The position numbers and the translations under genes were made by a program. Positions 1 through 7,061 of a stretch of DNA of 17,591 nt are shown here, piece by piece. This DNA is from DATLHO01 sp035539855 (GTDB lineage Bacteria > Bacteroidota > Ignavibacteria > OLB7): positions 1 through 17,591 of the forward strand of contig DATLHO010000327.1 in the NCBI GenBank assembly GCA_035539855.1. Reading direction: 5' to 3'. Under the pieces are notes generated by a model. That model searched no databases and had not been told where the DNA came from. It was given only the letters and a program-made list of their open reading frames with translations. Position 1 is the stretch's first letter; the number at the start of each line of letters is the position of its first letter.

Positions 1-1938
1 CTTGGGGGCCGGGCGCGGGGTGTGCGGGGTCGATGTGTCGGTCGGTTTGGTCGTGTTGGTCGTGTTGGTCGGATTTGCCGTGTCGGTCGGGGCGGCGGGC
101 TTGGGTTCGGGGCGCTCCTTTTGCACGGGGGGGAGGCCGCCTTTGCGGACGAGCTCGATGCCGTGGCGATCCTCGGCCTCCTTTTCGCGCTTGAAGAAGA
201 AGTTGACGAGCTTGCGCGCGATCGGCGCGGAGTGCGTGCCGCCGAAGCCGACGTTCTCGACGAGGACGCAGAGGGCGATCTTCGGCTTGTCGGCCGGAGC
301 GTAGCAGACGAACCACGCGTTGTCGGCTCCGCCGCCCGGGGTCTGTGCGGTGCCGGTCTTGCCGGCGACGGCGATGTCTTCGAGCTTCGCGTTCTTGGCC
401 GTGCCGCCCGGCGTGTTGACCACGTCGAACATCCCCTCGTGCAGCGGCTTCATGTACTCGGACGGGATGTTCAGCGGCTCCGAGAGGTAGTCGACCGGCT
501 GCAACTGGTTCATCCGCTTGTTGCGCACCGCGCGCACCAGGTGCGGCTGGTGCCACGTGCCGCCGTTGGCGAGCGCGCCGATGTACGCCGCGAGCTGGAC
601 CGGATTGACGAGCAGCTCGCCCTGGCCGATGCCCAGGTTGACCATCACGCCCTTCGGCCACTTGTTCACACCGAATGCCTTGTCGTAGTACGCGCGCGAC
701 GGAAGCAGCGTGGGGCCCTCCGGTACGTCGAGGCCGAGCCGCTGGCCGAAGTGGAAGAACGACGCCCACTTGTTGTAGGTGTCGATGCCCATCTGCAGCC
801 CGAGCTTGTAGAAGAACACGTTGCACGAGACGTGAATCGCCTTGCGCACGTTGACGGCGCCGTGTCCTCCGTGGCACGCCCACGAGCGCCCTCCGAACGA
901 GAACGAGCCACCACAGCTGATCGTCGACGTCGGCGTGATCAGACCCTCCTGCATCGCCGCGAGCGCCATGAGCATCTTCCACGTCGAGCCGGGAGCGTAG
1001 ACCGCCTGGGTCGCGCGATTGAAGAGCGGCTTCAGCGGATCGGTCATCACCCGGTTGTACTCCTTGCGGTCGGTCACGCCCGAGAAGATCGCCGGATCGT
1101 AGTCCGGCGCGCTGGTCATCGCGAGGATCTCGCCGTTGTTCGGATCGAGCGCAACGACCGCGCCGCGCTTGCCACGCAGAAGCTGCTCCGCGTACTGCTG
1201 AAGCTCGCCGTCGAGACCGAGCACGAGGTCGAATCCGTTCTTCGGGGAGATGTTGTGCTTGCCCTCCTCGAAGTCGCCCATGCGCTGGCCGCGGTTGTTG
1301 ACCATCACGAACCGGTAGCCCTTCTCGCCGCGCAGGAAGTCCTCGAACGCACGCTCGACACCCGCCTTGCCGACGACGTCGCCGGGTATGTAGTAATCGC
1401 CGAGCGACTCGAGCTCGGCCTTGTCGATCTCCTTTGTGTAGCCCAGGATGTGGCTGGCGCGCAGGTCGCCGGCGAAGTTGCGCTTCGACTCGCTGACGAT
1501 CGAGATGCCCGAGAGCTCGGTGTGCAGCTCGTTCAGACGCGACCACGCAGCCCGGTCGACGTCGCGCCAGATGCGCACCGGCGAGAAGTCGTTGACCTTG
1601 TACTGCTTGATCTTCGCGTCGATCGTCGCCGTGTCGGTGCGCAGGATCTTCGCCAGCAGCGCGCGCGACTCGCTCGTGATCTTGTTCGGCGTGATGTAGA
1701 CGCTGTAGGACGGAACGTCCGCCGCGATCACCAGACCGTTGCGGTCGAAGATCGCGCCGCGGATCGGCTCCTCGGGAATCTGCTTGATGCCCTGCGCCTC
1801 CGACTTCGAGCGATACTGCGAGCCCTCGATCAGCTGGAGCTGGACGAGACGGCCGCCGAAGAGCACGAAGATCGCCGCGGTGATTCCGAGAAAGACATTG
1901 CGGCGCGTGGCCGAGCCGAAACTGTGGTCGACGTCCAT
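1..1938 (-). CDS. mrdA: Penicillin-binding protein 2 (peptidoglycan transpeptidase), C-terminus cut by window edge
   Basis: This is the elongation-phase DD-transpeptidase that cross-links side-wall peptidoglycan in the periplasm, working with RodA and the Rod complex. Reading from the ATG at 1938, 646 codons stay open to the window edge. An N-terminal membrane anchor lies at about residues 13-33, followed by the dimerisation-domain motif RGAIFDRNG. All three catalytic motifs are present: S318-T-W-K321 (nucleophile Ser and Lys), S371-C-N373 and K527-T-G529 (KTGTA). The Cys/His-rich stretch before SCN (SWACHGGHGAVN) is typical of PBP2 rather than of class B cell-division PBPs (FtsI). The last ~30 visible residues are Thr/Pro/Asn-rich, a low-complexity tail encoded by short direct repeats. 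An in-frame TGA 14 codons upstream, with no other start codon between, fixes the start. No Shine-Dalgarno is visible. No mreBCD lies upstream, where these genes often sit; rodA could follow beyond the edge. Confidence 0.95.
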   Translation of the reverse strand, partial: MDVDHSFGSATRRNVFLGITAAIFVLFGGRLVQLQLIEGSQYRSKSEAQGIKQIPEEPIRGAIFDRNGLVIAADVPSYSVYITPNKITSESRALLAKILRTDTATIDAKIKQYKVNDFSPVRIWRDVDRAAWSRLNELHTELSGISIVSESKRNFAGDLRASHILGYTKEIDKAELESLGDYYIPGDVVGKAGVERAFEDFLRGEKGYRFVMVNNRGQRMGDFEEGKHNISPKNGFDLVLGLDGELQQYAEQLLRGKRGAVVALDPNNGEILAMTSAPDYDPAIFSGVTDRKEYNRVMTDPLKPLFNRATQAVYAPGSTWKMLMALAAMQEGLITPTSTISCGGSFSFGGRSWACHGGHGAVNVRKAIHVSCNVFFYKLGLQMGIDTYNKWASFFHFGQRLGLDVPEGPTLLPSRAYYDKAFGVNKWPKGVMVNLGIGQGELLVNPVQLAAYIGALANGGTWHQPHLVRAVRNKRMNQLQPVDYLSEPLNIPSEYMKPLHEGMFDVVNTPGGTAKNAKLEDIAVAGKTGTAQTPGGGADNAWFVCYAPADKPKIALCVLVENVGFGGTHSAPIARKLVNFFFKREKEAEDRHGIELVRKGGLPPVQKERPEPKPAAPTDTANPTNTTNTTKPTDTSTPHTPRPAPK

Positions 1939-2252
1939 CGAGCGAAGGGTTAGGAGATCATCATACTTCGTGGGGGTCACTTCCGGGGACACTTACCGGC
2001 AGCGACGAGCGCGTCTGAAGGGCCGCAAGATACGCTCCGACAACGGCCGATGCGAGGCCCTCGGCGGGTCCGGGCGATCCCGACGGTGTCTTTCCCGACG
2101 GTTCTCGCGGGCCGCCCTTCTGATGACGCCGGTCATCGATACCGATTGGAGCCGGTCCGGTTATGCTGGGGCTGCAGGGGATTTCTTAAGTTTGCCTTCC
2201 TCACGACGATCGCACGACAGCTTTCTCGGATCATCACATAGCATTACTGGCA
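1939..2252. other. Divergent intergenic region between mrdA and sucD
   Basis: This 314-base stretch separates two divergently transcribed genes, so it must hold or overlap the promoters of both. Neither strand carries a convincing gene. The only open frames are short and lack family features. The last ~90 bases before sucD are noticeably richer in A+T (around 2180-2250, including TTTCTTAAGTTT), which suits a promoter or leader. I could not find a -35/-10 pair good enough to name. A short direct repeat, CCCGACGGT, occurs around 2079 and 2093. No riboswitch or clear operator was recognised. Confidence 0.5.
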
Positions 2253-3488
2253 ATGAGCGTTCTAGTAGACAAGAACACACGCGTCCTGGTGCAGGGAATC
2301 ACCGGGAGCGAGGGAACCTTTCACGCGTCGCAGATGCTCGAGTACGGCACCAACGTCGTCGCGGGCGTGACGCCGGGCAAGGGCGGCACCGAGTACAAGC
2401 CGGAGAGCTTCTCGCGGGCGGTGCCGGTGTTCAACACGGTGCGCGAGGCCGTCGAGGCGACCGGGGCCAATGCGTCGGTGATCTTCGTGCCGGCGCCCTT
2501 CGCCGCCGATGCGATCATGGAGGCTGCCGATGCCAACGTTCCGCTGGTCATCTGCATCACCGAGGGGATCCCGGTGCAGGACATGGTGATGGTTCGTGAC
2601 TTCCTGAAGGACCGCAGCACGCGCCTGATCGGCCCGAACTGCCCCGGCATCATCACGCCCGACGAGTGCAAGATCGGCATCATGCCCGGCTTCATCCACA
2701 AGCGCGGTCGCGTCGGCCTGGTCTCGCGCTCCGGAACGCTCACCTACGAGGCCGTCCGCCAGCTCACCGACGTCGGCCTGGGCCAGTCGACCTGCATCGG
2801 CATCGGCGGTGACCCGGTCAATGGCACCAACTTCATCGACGCGATCAAGCTCTTCAACGACGACCCCGAGACCGACGCGATCCTGATGATCGGCGAGATC
2901 GGCGGCACGGCCGAAGAGGAGGCCGCCGAGTACGTCAAGGCGAACGTGAAGAAGCCGGTCGTCGGCTTCATCGCCGGCCGGACCGCTCCGCCGGGACGTC
3001 GCATGGGCCACGCCGGCGCGATCATCTCCGGCGGCAAGGGTACCGCCGACGAGAAGCTCAAGGCCATGCGCAGCGCCGGCATCACGACCGTCGACTCGCC
3101 GGCGTATCTCGGACGCACCGTCCGCGACGTCCTCGGCAAGCCGACCAACGGCTCGTCGGCAACGGCATCGAAGCCCGCGGCAGGTGCGACGGCGACGGCG
3201 CCGAAGGCCGCTGCCGCGACGGCCGCAGCCCCGAAGGCCGCTGCCGCTACGGTCGCGGCACCGAAGGCCGCTGCTGCGTCGGCCGCGGCACCGAAGGCCG
3301 CTCCGACGGTCGCTGCTCCGAAGGCCGCCGCCGCGACGGCCGCACCGAAGGCCGAGGCCTCGAAGGTCGCTCCGGCCGCAGCCCAGAAGGCAGCGCCGAC
3401 GGCCGCCCCGAAAGCGGCTCCGAAGGCCGAGGCCGCCAAAGCATCCGCGAAGAAGCCGGCTCCGAAGGGAAAGCCGGGTCGCAAGTAA
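2253..3488 (+). CDS. sucD: Succinyl-CoA synthetase (ADP/GDP-forming) alpha subunit with long AAPK-type tail
   Basis: The alpha subunit binds CoA and carries the phosphohistidine in the TCA-cycle reaction succinyl-CoA + NDP + Pi to succinate + NTP + CoA; it acts with SucC in the cytoplasm. The CoA-binding Rossmann domain begins with GITGSEG (residues 15-21). The ligase domain contains the phosphorylated histidine at H253 (GHAGAIISGGKG). Residues 1-296 match the usual length of this family (about 290). The remaining ~115 residues (297-411) are extra, made almost only of Ala, Lys and Pro, with imperfect 10-residue repeats (APKAAAATAA type), ending in GKPGRK. The tail is in frame with no sign of frameshift. 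sucC is not beside it in the window; ndk follows two genes later. No Shine-Dalgarno is seen before the ATG. Identity is certain; the role of the tail is unknown. Confidence 0.96.
   Translation: MSVLVDKNTRVLVQGITGSEGTFHASQMLEYGTNVVAGVTPGKGGTEYKPESFSRAVPVFNTVREAVEATGANASVIFVPAPFAADAIMEAADANVPLVICITEGIPVQDMVMVRDFLKDRSTRLIGPNCPGIITPDECKIGIMPGFIHKRGRVGLVSRSGTLTYEAVRQLTDVGLGQSTCIGIGGDPVNGTNFIDAIKLFNDDPETDAILMIGEIGGTAEEEAAEYVKANVKKPVVGFIAGRTAPPGRRMGHAGAIISGGKGTADEKLKAMRSAGITTVDSPAYLGRTVRDVLGKPTNGSSATASKPAAGATATAPKAAAATAAAPKAAAATVAAPKAAAASAAAPKAAPTVAAPKAAAATAAPKAEASKVAPAAAQKAAPTAAPKAAPKAEAAKASAKKPAPKGKPGRK
3198..3341 (+). repeat. In-frame 27-30 bp tandem repeats coding the SucD tail
   Basis: Three 30-bp units (3198-3227, 3228-3257, 3258-3287) and two 27-bp units (3288-3314, 3315-3341) each encode APKAA followed by Ala/Thr/Val/Ser residues. 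Each begins with a conserved core of the form GCNCCGAAGGCCGC. The copies differ mainly at third positions. A looser run of similar sequence continues to the stop codon. The units are contiguous and coding, with no spacers. Confidence 0.85.
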
Positions 3489-3514
3489 TCATCCGGGAGC
3501 GACCGCCGAAGGAT

Positions 3515-3544
3515 CGCAGAGGCGCACACACGTGCGCCTCTGCG
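3515..3544 (+). terminator. Strong hairpin after sucD, probable terminator
   Basis: A perfect 13-bp stem (CGCAGAGGCGCAC, loop ACAC, then its reverse complement) starts 26 bases after the sucD stop. There is no T-run after it, so it may act as a GC-rich terminator, a processing or stability element, or both. It separates sucD from the rhodanese gene. Confidence 0.6.
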
Positions 3545-3594
3545 GTTCCCGGCACGTTCCGCCGCAGCAACCACCAGCCCGGGGAACCCGATCC

Positions 3595-3984
3595 ATGCAG
3601 CACTCGGAGCGCTTTCTCAAGCTCGTCGAAGCCGCCCGCCTCGGCGTCAGGGAGATCTCGCCGGAGGAGACAAATGCGAAGCTCGAGAAGCAGGAGAACG
3701 TCCTGATCATCGACACGCGCGAGGATCACGAATGGGAGCGCGGGCACGTCGCCGGCGCATTGCACCTCGGCAAGGGAATCATCGAGCGCGACATCGAAAG
3801 CGTCGCGCCCGATCTCGACCAGCCGATCATTCTCTACTGTGGCGGCGGCTATCGCTCGGTCCTCGCCGCCGAGGCCCTCGCCCGAATGGGCTACACGAAG
3901 GTCTCGTCGATGTCGAGCGGGTGGAAGGGCTGGCAGGTGCGGGGCTATCCGGTCGAAGGTGGGGAGTCGAGCCCGGAGGCATGA
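3595..3984 (+). CDS. Single-domain rhodanese-like protein
   Basis: A 129-residue protein consisting of one rhodanese module, a fold that carries sulfane sulfur on a cysteine as a persulfide. The active loop reads C82-GGGYRS, with the catalytic Cys, and the LIIDTRE motif (37-43) and HVAGALHLG (51-59) are the conserved rhodanese CH2A/CH2B-type elements. There is no signal peptide, so it should be cytoplasmic. The open frame extends far upstream through the sucD tail. I chose the ATG at 3595 because it lies after the sucD terminator hairpin and starts just before the rhodanese domain (MQHSERF). It sits between sucD and ndk. The sulfur donor and acceptor cannot be deduced from the sequence. Confidence 0.88.
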   Translation: MQHSERFLKLVEAARLGVREISPEETNAKLEKQENVLIIDTREDHEWERGHVAGALHLGKGIIERDIESVAPDLDQPIILYCGGGYRSVLAAEALARMGYTKVSSMSSGWKGWQVRGYPVEGGESSPEA

Positions 3985-4022
3985 GCGCCGGGAAGTCCGA
4001 CAACCGCAAGGCTTCATTCACT

Positions 4023-4032
4023 GTGCTATACG
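4023..4032 (+). promoter_or_regulatory. Possible extended -10 element before ndk
   Basis: The 64-base gap between the rhodanese stop and ndk contains an A+T-rich island with GTGCTATACG, which resembles an extended -10 (TGn followed by TATAnn) 17 bases before the ndk ATG. No good -35 lies at the expected distance. A transcript from here would have a very short leader with no Shine-Dalgarno. This is a weak call. Confidence 0.25.
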
Positions 4033-4048
4033 AATTCTGATTTCTCTG

Positions 4049-4462
4049 ATGGAACGTACTCTCTGCATGATCAAGCCGGACGCCGTCCGGAAGAATGTCA
4101 TTGGTGAGATCGTCGCGATGCTCACCGGCGCCGGTTTCCAGATCCGCGGCATGAAGCTCACCGCGCTTTCGCAGCGCGATGCCGAGAAATTCTACGAGGT
4201 GCACCGCGAGCGTCCGTTCTACGGCGATCTCGTGCAGTTCATGTCGAGCGGACCGATCGTCGCGATCGCGCTCGAGAAGGAGAACGCGGTCGCCGACTAT
4301 CGCACGCTCATCGGCGCGACCGATCCGGCCGAGGCCGAGGAGGGAACGATCCGCAAGCGCTACGCTTCGAGCAAGGGCGAGAATGCCGTTCACGGCTCCG
4401 ACTCGGTCGAGAACGGCCTGATCGAGGTGGGCTTCTTCTTCGCCGAGCGCGAGCTCGTCTGA
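4049..4462 (+). CDS. ndk: Nucleoside diphosphate kinase
   Basis: Ndk transfers the gamma-phosphate between nucleoside tri- and diphosphates through a phosphohistidine, balancing cellular NTP pools. The 137-residue length is standard for bacterial Ndk. It opens with the family signature TLCMIKPDAV (4-13). The active-site motif NAVHGSDS puts the phosphorylated histidine at H115, and the nucleotide-binding region reads RPFYGDLVQFMSSGP (55-69). The start is the ATG at 4049, which gives the normal N-terminus; the longer open frame upstream overlaps the rhodanese gene out of frame. It lies close to sucD, whose product makes NTP, a sensible metabolic pairing. Confidence is high. Confidence 0.97.
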   Translation: MERTLCMIKPDAVRKNVIGEIVAMLTGAGFQIRGMKLTALSQRDAEKFYEVHRERPFYGDLVQFMSSGPIVAIALEKENAVADYRTLIGATDPAEAEEGTIRKRYASSKGENAVHGSDSVENGLIEVGFFFAERELV

Positions 4463-4471
4463 TCGGCCCGG

Positions 4472-4499
4472 CTAACCTGCGGCAGGCCTGCCGGGTTAG
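4472..4499 (+). terminator. Hairpin after ndk, probable terminator
   Basis: Nine bases after the ndk stop, CTAACC pairs with GGTTAG, and inside it CGGCA pairs with TGCCG around a GGCC loop, with a two-base TG bulge on the left arm. It has no T-run. Position directly after ndk supports a terminator role. Confidence 0.55.
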
Positions 4500-4666
4500 T
4501 GTCACAGCCGACGAGGCACGTCCGAGACGCGCCGGATTCTGCGTCAGTCCTGTCCCGTCAGCGGGCCGGGGCTGACGCAGCTTCGCAACTATTGCCTCGC
4601 ATTGGCCTGCTCGAATTCCGTATGGTTCCTACGCTTGATCCATTCAGTACGACCGCGACGCTCCCT

Positions 4667-5626
4667 ATGATGAACCGTTTGTTCCTCCGTGCCCTTCCGA
4701 TTCTCGCCGCGCTTGCCCTCGTCGGCTCCGCGGAGGTCCTGGCGCAGTCCAGGCCGCTGCAGTTCGGACCGCCGCTGCGGCCGAACATCGTCTTCTCGTA
4801 CAAATTCACCGAGCGCGTGCGCACGCTCTACGAGTCGGGCGGCGAGGTCGTCGACTCCGGCCATCGCGTGCTGAGCTACTTCGTCTCGCAGAAGCAGTCG
4901 CCGCTCGACGGCGGCCGCTGGCTCATTGAGGCGAACGTCGACTCGATGCACGTCGAGTACGTGCACAACGGGCAGACGGTCCGCTTCAACACGCAGGAGG
5001 CAGCGACGAGCACCTTCGACATCACGCACCGCGAGATTCTCGGACCGTCGGCGATCGTCAATCGCGTCGCGATGATCACGCTGTCGCCGTACGGCCAGGT
5101 GCTCGGCATCGAGAGTCCGTCGTTCGACTTCCTGCGCGAGCAGATCGCCGAGCCCGGCGTTGATCCGGTGATCCGCGAGCGCGTGCTCGACATGATCTCG
5201 CCGGAGTTCCTGAGCGCGACGCTCTTGCCGTGGCGCTCGGTCGCGCCGCTCGGCCGCAGCGTCGGCTTCGGCGACACGCTGACGATGCCGTTCACCGGCG
5301 TCCTCGATCGCGTCGGCGTCCGCGACACTGCGCGCGTCGTCCTGACGCGCCAGAACGACAAGGCCGTCCTGAATTTCCAGAGCGACTTCCGCACGGCGAC
5401 GCGGCCGTTCGGCGCGTTCACCGAGCTGCTCGATCCGGTGACCATCGGCTCGACCACCGGCCACATCTCCGGCGCGCTCAACATCGACGACGACGGAGTG
5501 GTCGTCTCGGGATGGACCGCGGCGAAGGGCACCGTCAACGGCACCGTCTCGGGCGCGCCGATCGCCGCGACGGTCTGGCACGAGACGTACACCGAGATGA
5601 TCGGGATGATGTCGGTGACGAACTGA
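4667..5626 (+). CDS. Exported protein of unknown function, signal peptide
   Basis: I do not recognise a characterised family. The product (319 residues from the ATG at 4667) begins with a classic Sec signal peptide: MMNRLFLR, then a hydrophobic core to about residue 22, and a likely signal-peptidase I site after VLA (26/27). The mature part is predicted soluble and beta-rich, with no catalytic motif, metal-binding cluster or second membrane segment. Starts further upstream exist in frame (4499, 4622) but would put charged sequence before the signal peptide. Parts resemble the next gene's product: LRPNIVFSYKF versus LRPKVGDRFTYRL, and a following RVxMxLxxxGQV pattern, so the two may be paralogues. 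The general look recalls the DUF6263 group of exported proteins, offered only as a lead. A strong hairpin follows at 5644. Confidence 0.8.
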   Translation: MMNRLFLRALPILAALALVGSAEVLAQSRPLQFGPPLRPNIVFSYKFTERVRTLYESGGEVVDSGHRVLSYFVSQKQSPLDGGRWLIEANVDSMHVEYVHNGQTVRFNTQEAATSTFDITHREILGPSAIVNRVAMITLSPYGQVLGIESPSFDFLREQIAEPGVDPVIRERVLDMISPEFLSATLLPWRSVAPLGRSVGFGDTLTMPFTGVLDRVGVRDTARVVLTRQNDKAVLNFQSDFRTATRPFGAFTELLDPVTIGSTTGHISGALNIDDDGVVVSGWTAAKGTVNGTVSGAPIAATVWHETYTEMIGMMSVTN

Positions 5627-5643
5627 CCGACGGGACTACTTCG

Positions 5644-5679
5644 ACGACGCCCGCATCGTTCGCGCGATGCGGGCGTCGT
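5644..5679 (+). terminator. Strong hairpin, probable terminator
   Basis: A perfect 15-bp stem (ACGACGCCCGCATCG and its reverse complement, loop TTCGCG) starts 17 bases after the stop of the exported-protein gene. A run of five T's occurs only later, at 5697-5701. It probably ends that transcript before the lipoprotein gene. Confidence 0.7.
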
Positions 5680-5832
5680 GCATTATGCCGTGCATATTTT
5701 TCGCGCGTTTTGCGGAGCGCTTCCAATCTTCCGCTGCCATCGCGTACATTGCACGCTATTGTTGGCCGAACCATCTCACGACAAGGTCCCGTGTCGCGTT
5801 GCGCCGGTCGGACCGGCGATTTCCCCATCAGC

Positions 5833-6972
5833 ATGAGCATTGATCTGTACCGGAGCGCACGCGCGCTCCTTCTTGTTGGAGCGCTAGTGGTCGCCTCGTG
5901 CGGCGGCGATCGGCCGTCGGAAGCAGGCGGTGTCGGGAAGGACGCGAAGAAGGGCAGCGCGAAGCCCGGCGTGACGCCGGCTGGCGACACCTCCGCGGCG
6001 GACGCGGCGGCCCCGGGCGGATCGGCCGCGGCCTTCGCGACCGGCACACCGGTCTCCGATTCGACCGTGCGCTTCAGCTTCGGTCTGCGTCCGAAGGTCG
6101 GCGATCGCTTCACCTACCGGCTGCGCACCGACAACGAGACCGACTTCGGCGGCAAGCGCATGCAGGAGTCATCGGTCTACAACTTCACCATCGGTGTCAC
6201 CGGCCTCAACGACGACGGATCGATGACCATCGAGATGATCCACGATTCGATCCGGATCCGCCGCGCCTACGACGCCGGACTCGTCGACAGCGTGGCGCGC
6301 ACGATCGCGTTCGACTCGCGTCGGCCGGACACGAGCGTCAAGGGCACCGAGCAGTTCCGCGCGCTCATCGGCAAGCGCGTCAACATGACGCTCGGTCGTG
6401 ACGGACAGGTCAGCGAGGTCTCGAACGTCGACCCGGTGCTCAACGCCATGTTCGGCAGCCAGCGCGACAAAGTCCCGCCGAAAACGTGGGAGCAGTTTCG
6501 CGAGGTCGTCAAGATCCAGGCCTACAGCAGCATCCTCGAACAGCTCTTCCTGAAGGAGCCACCCGACAGCAGCGTCGCCCCGGGCGCGGCATGGACCCGC
6601 ACGTACAACGTTCCGGCGCTCGGCATCCCGTCGAAGAACACCGTTCGCTACCGCCTGGCCGAGGTGCGCCAGGTCGGCGGCCGACCGATGGGGCGCGTCG
6701 CGATGGTGCTGTCGACGCAGTTCCTCCAGAAGAAGATCGACAACGAGCTCGTCAGCGCCACGGTCGATGACATGAAGGCCGACGGGTCGGGCGAGGCGGT
6801 GATGCAGCTCGACAACGGCTGGCCGACGCGCAAGGCGACCACGATCGAGATGCGGATGAAGATGACCGGCACGGCGAAGGTCGGACCCGAAAAGGGGAAG
6901 AGCAACACGCTCTCGCAGGCGGTCGCAACGCGCCTTGTCGTCGATCTCATGAGCTTTACGGCCGGCAGCTAG
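5833..6972 (+). CDS. Lipoprotein of unknown function (DUF6263-like appearance)
   Basis: The 379-residue product starts with a lipoprotein signal: a short charged N-terminus, a hydrophobic core (ALLLVGALVV) and the lipobox VAS-C23, so it should be acylated and anchored in a membrane facing the periplasm or surface. Residues 24-75 are a flexible Ala/Gly/Asp/Ser-rich linker. From about residue 80 to the end there is one beta-rich domain beginning GLRPKVGDRFTYRL, containing KRVNMTLGRDGQV (171-183) and ending with alternating strands. No catalytic residues stand out. The pattern of a G-D-x-F/Y-x-Y start with later DGQV recalls DUF6263 proteins, but I cannot confirm this. The start at 5833 is chosen because it directly precedes the signal sequence; the frame is open for 600 bases upstream only as a shadow. 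It is probably a distant paralogue of the preceding gene. Confidence 0.82.
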   Translation: MSIDLYRSARALLLVGALVVASCGGDRPSEAGGVGKDAKKGSAKPGVTPAGDTSAADAAAPGGSAAAFATGTPVSDSTVRFSFGLRPKVGDRFTYRLRTDNETDFGGKRMQESSVYNFTIGVTGLNDDGSMTIEMIHDSIRIRRAYDAGLVDSVARTIAFDSRRPDTSVKGTEQFRALIGKRVNMTLGRDGQVSEVSNVDPVLNAMFGSQRDKVPPKTWEQFREVVKIQAYSSILEQLFLKEPPDSSVAPGAAWTRTYNVPALGIPSKNTVRYRLAEVRQVGGRPMGRVAMVLSTQFLQKKIDNELVSATVDDMKADGSGEAVMQLDNGWPTRKATTIEMRMKMTGTAKVGPEKGKSNTLSQAVATRLVVDLMSFTAGS

Positions 6973-6976
6973 CGCC

Positions 6977-7011
6977 GGCGCCCGGACGGGCCGGAGTCGT
7001 CCGGCGGCGCC
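6977..7011 (+). terminator. Bulged hairpin after the lipoprotein gene
   Basis: Four bases after the stop, GGCGC-CCGGAC pairs with GTCCGG-(CG)-GCGCC, an 11-bp stem with a two-base bulge and an 11-base loop. No T-run follows. It is a plausible terminator between the lipoprotein and the GAF/GGDEF gene. Confidence 0.45.
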
Positions 7012-7061
7012 CGATCACGCGGCAGCTTCGAGAGGAATCCACATACACCGGTTGCGCATTC

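Noticed and set aside
22..1953. 643-codon open frame on the plus strand opposite mrdA
   Set aside because: It is a shadow caused by G/C-rich third positions; the minus strand encodes a clear PBP2 with all catalytic motifs, while this frame gives an Arg/Val/Asp-rich sequence without domains.
3198..3341. CRISPR-like regular 30-bp repeats
   Set aside because: The units are contiguous, have no spacers, are in frame with sucD and vary at silent positions; they are coding repeats.
4499..4666. Longer N-terminus for the first exported protein (ATG at 4499 or 4622)
   Set aside because: It would bury the signal peptide behind up to 56 non-conserved residues and start at the edge of the ndk terminator.
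5745..5762. TACATT or TATTGT as a -10 element before the lipoprotein gene
   Set aside because: No acceptable -35 lies 16-18 bases upstream of either, and such hexamers are expected by chance.
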